From the NCBI GenBank assembly GCA_023391955.1, contig JAEWAA010000331.1, forward strand, positions 1 to 5,655: a stretch of DNA of 5,655 nucleotides, in the 5' to 3' direction. This stretch comes from Bacillota bacterium (GTDB lineage: Bacteria > Bacillota > Bacilli > Paenibacillales > NBRC-103111). Shown piece by piece: positions 5,301 through 5,655 of the stretch; within the stretch, counting starts at the first letter, position 1; every line of letters begins with the position of its first letter. The notes under the pieces were generated by a model. That model was not told the origin of the DNA. It ran no database searches and worked only from the letters and a program-made list of their open reading frames with translations. A program made the position numbers and the translations under genes.

Positions 5301-5424
5301 CATAAAATGTATGCTATTCGTCTATTCTCCTCCGATTTTCGCAAATAGCGATCATAAAAAGTATCCTATTCGCTCCATAGGGCCTATTTGGCGGAGATTT
5401 AACGTGAATAGCATACATTTTATG
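5301..5424. repeat. Nested inverted-repeat element with 19-bp perfect outer arms
   Basis: CATAAAATGTATGCTATTC (5301-5319) and its exact complement (5406-5424) bound a 124-bp element. Inner pairings are CTCC (5327-5330) with GGAG (5393-5396), and CAAATAG (5342-5348) with CTATTTG (5384-5390), so the whole unit could fold into a long interrupted stem. A third, diverged copy of the arm lies inside at 5353-5372, matching 5301-5320 at 18 of 20 bases. The composition and layout recall small MITE-like or extragenic palindromic repeats. A dispersed family is an inference from this one copy. Confidence 0.75.
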
Positions 5425-5433
5425 TATGCTATT
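5407..5433. repeat. Perfect 12-bp palindrome with 3-base loop
   Basis: AATAGCATACAT (5407-5418) and ATGTATGCTATT (5422-5433) are exact complements around TTT. It shares its left arm with the outer arm of the 5301-5424 element, so the same sequence can pair in two alternative ways. It ends directly next to the apparent left end of the IS1182-type element. Confidence 0.85.
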
Positions 5434-5435
5434 TC

Positions 5436-5470
5436 AGACTGTCGACAAAGTGTCGACGGTCTTTCTTTTT
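5436..5470 (+). terminator. Terminator hairpin near the IS left end
   Basis: AGACTGTCGAC (5436-5446) pairs with GTCGACGGTCT (5452-5462), with a single G-U pair around an AAAGT loop, and is followed by a T-rich tract (TTTCTTTTT to 5470). It reads toward the transposase and lies upstream of its promoter, so it should stop incoming transcription before the transposase gene. Such shielding is common in insertion sequences. Part of the left arm may also belong to the terminal inverted repeat. Confidence 0.75.
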
Positions 5471-5502
5471 GTTTCATGCTTCATCCATTCACCGCGGTAA
5501 TA

Positions 5503-5511
5503 TGATATAAT
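5503..5511 (+). promoter_or_regulatory. Extended -10 promoter of the transposase gene
   Basis: TGATATAAT matches the extended -10 form (TGn followed by TATAAT, 5506-5511) perfectly. The -35 region at 17-base spacing (ATCCAT) is poor, which an extended -10 can tolerate. The transcript would start near 5518, about 24 bases before the transposase ATG. Confidence 0.55.
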
Positions 5512-5541
5512 ATAAACATTATAGCTCGGGAGTGGTAATGG

Positions 5542-5655
5542 ATGTTAAGGAAAACCGGTTACGAAAGTCGTGCTCAAGTCTCGTTGGTTTCATTGGAGGA
5601 ACTTGTGCCCAAGGACCATTTGGTTCGGAAGCTGGAACGCGCGATCGACTTCAGC
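5542..5655 (+). CDS. IS1182 family transposase, N-terminal fragment
   Basis: Only the first 38 codons are inside the window and the frame runs off the right edge, so this is a window truncation and not evidence of a broken gene. The product begins MLRKTGYESRAQVSLVSLEE and continues with LVPKDHLVRKLERAIDFS. The LVP-x-DHL-x-RK-x-x-x-IDFS pattern is typical of the N-terminus of IS1182-type DDE transposases (the InsH-like N-terminal domain, DUF772). The catalytic residues lie further on and cannot be seen. The start is the ATG at 5542-5544, nine bases after GGGAG (5528-5532). An ATG at 5538 in another frame gives no similarity. The gene is driven by the extended -10 promoter at 5503-5511. Confidence 0.85.
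   Translation, partial: MLRKTGYESRAQVSLVSLEELVPKDHLVRKLERAIDFS

Larger units (their letters stand above)
5434..5655 (+). mobile_element. Left end of an IS1182-type insertion sequence, cut by the window edge
   Basis: The region holds a terminator hairpin, a promoter and the start of an IS1182-type transposase, the usual order for the left end of such an element. The boundary is set at 5434 because the repeat palindrome ends at 5433 and a new sequence type (CAGACTGTCGAC) begins. The right end and the second terminal inverted repeat are outside the window, so the exact boundary is an inference. No target duplication can be checked. Confidence 0.5.

Noticed and set aside
5301..5433. CRISPR array
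   Set aside because: There are only two to three copies, they are in mixed orientation with unequal spacing, and there are no cas genes. The structure is an inverted repeat.
5311..5505. Plus-strand frame of 64 codons across the repeats
   Set aside because: It crosses the repeat element and a terminator hairpin, so it is a by-product of AT-rich non-coding sequence.

Overview
The window looks like a piece of a spore-forming member of the Bacillota, most probably Paenibacillus or a close relative. A complete cotJABC spore-coat cluster lies beside strong AGGAGG-type ribosome binding sites, ordinary Gram-positive intrinsic terminators, and moderately GC-rich genes set in AT-rich promoter regions. 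Placement in Paenibacillus is inferred from overall gene style; no marker gene settles it.

Layout. Bases 1-1123 (minus) hold two tightly spaced genes for uncharacterised membrane proteins. The first translated is a 263-residue protein made of two copies of one membrane module. The second starts 3 bases after it and runs off the left edge. Bases 1191-1219 form a terminator for the next minus-strand gene (1242-1814), a YkhA-type hotdog acyl-CoA thioesterase with a TTG start. A divergent intergenic region then leads into cotJA, cotJB and cotJC on the plus strand (1949-3085), closed by a long hairpin. Convergent to it is a complete methyl-accepting chemotaxis protein (3167-4873, minus) with a good sigma-A-type promoter in its AT-rich leader. 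From 4874 to 5541 there is no convincing gene. This stretch holds that promoter, a bidirectional terminator (5025-5061), a GC-rich unexplained block (5062-5300), a cluster of nested inverted and direct repeats (5301-5433), and the apparent left end of an IS1182-type insertion sequence. The transposase gene of that element starts at 5542 and is cut by the right edge.

The most notable observation is in cotJB. The frame ends at a TGA (2436-2438), but the next nine codons in the same frame read NDAPWPWQV and then stop, which is the expected CotJB C-terminus if the TGA stood in place of a Trp codon (TGG). This is a one-base nonsense change, a sequencing error, or a UGA read through as Trp.

The genes do not form one pathway. 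CotJA, B and C act together in the spore coat, the two left-hand membrane proteins are probably co-expressed, and the thioesterase and chemoreceptor are independent housekeeping or sensory genes. The first 20 bases resemble the Nextera mosaic-end adaptor, and the right edge falls inside an insertion sequence. Both suggest that the window may be an entire assembly contig. I see no defence system, CRISPR array or wholly new multi-gene system here.
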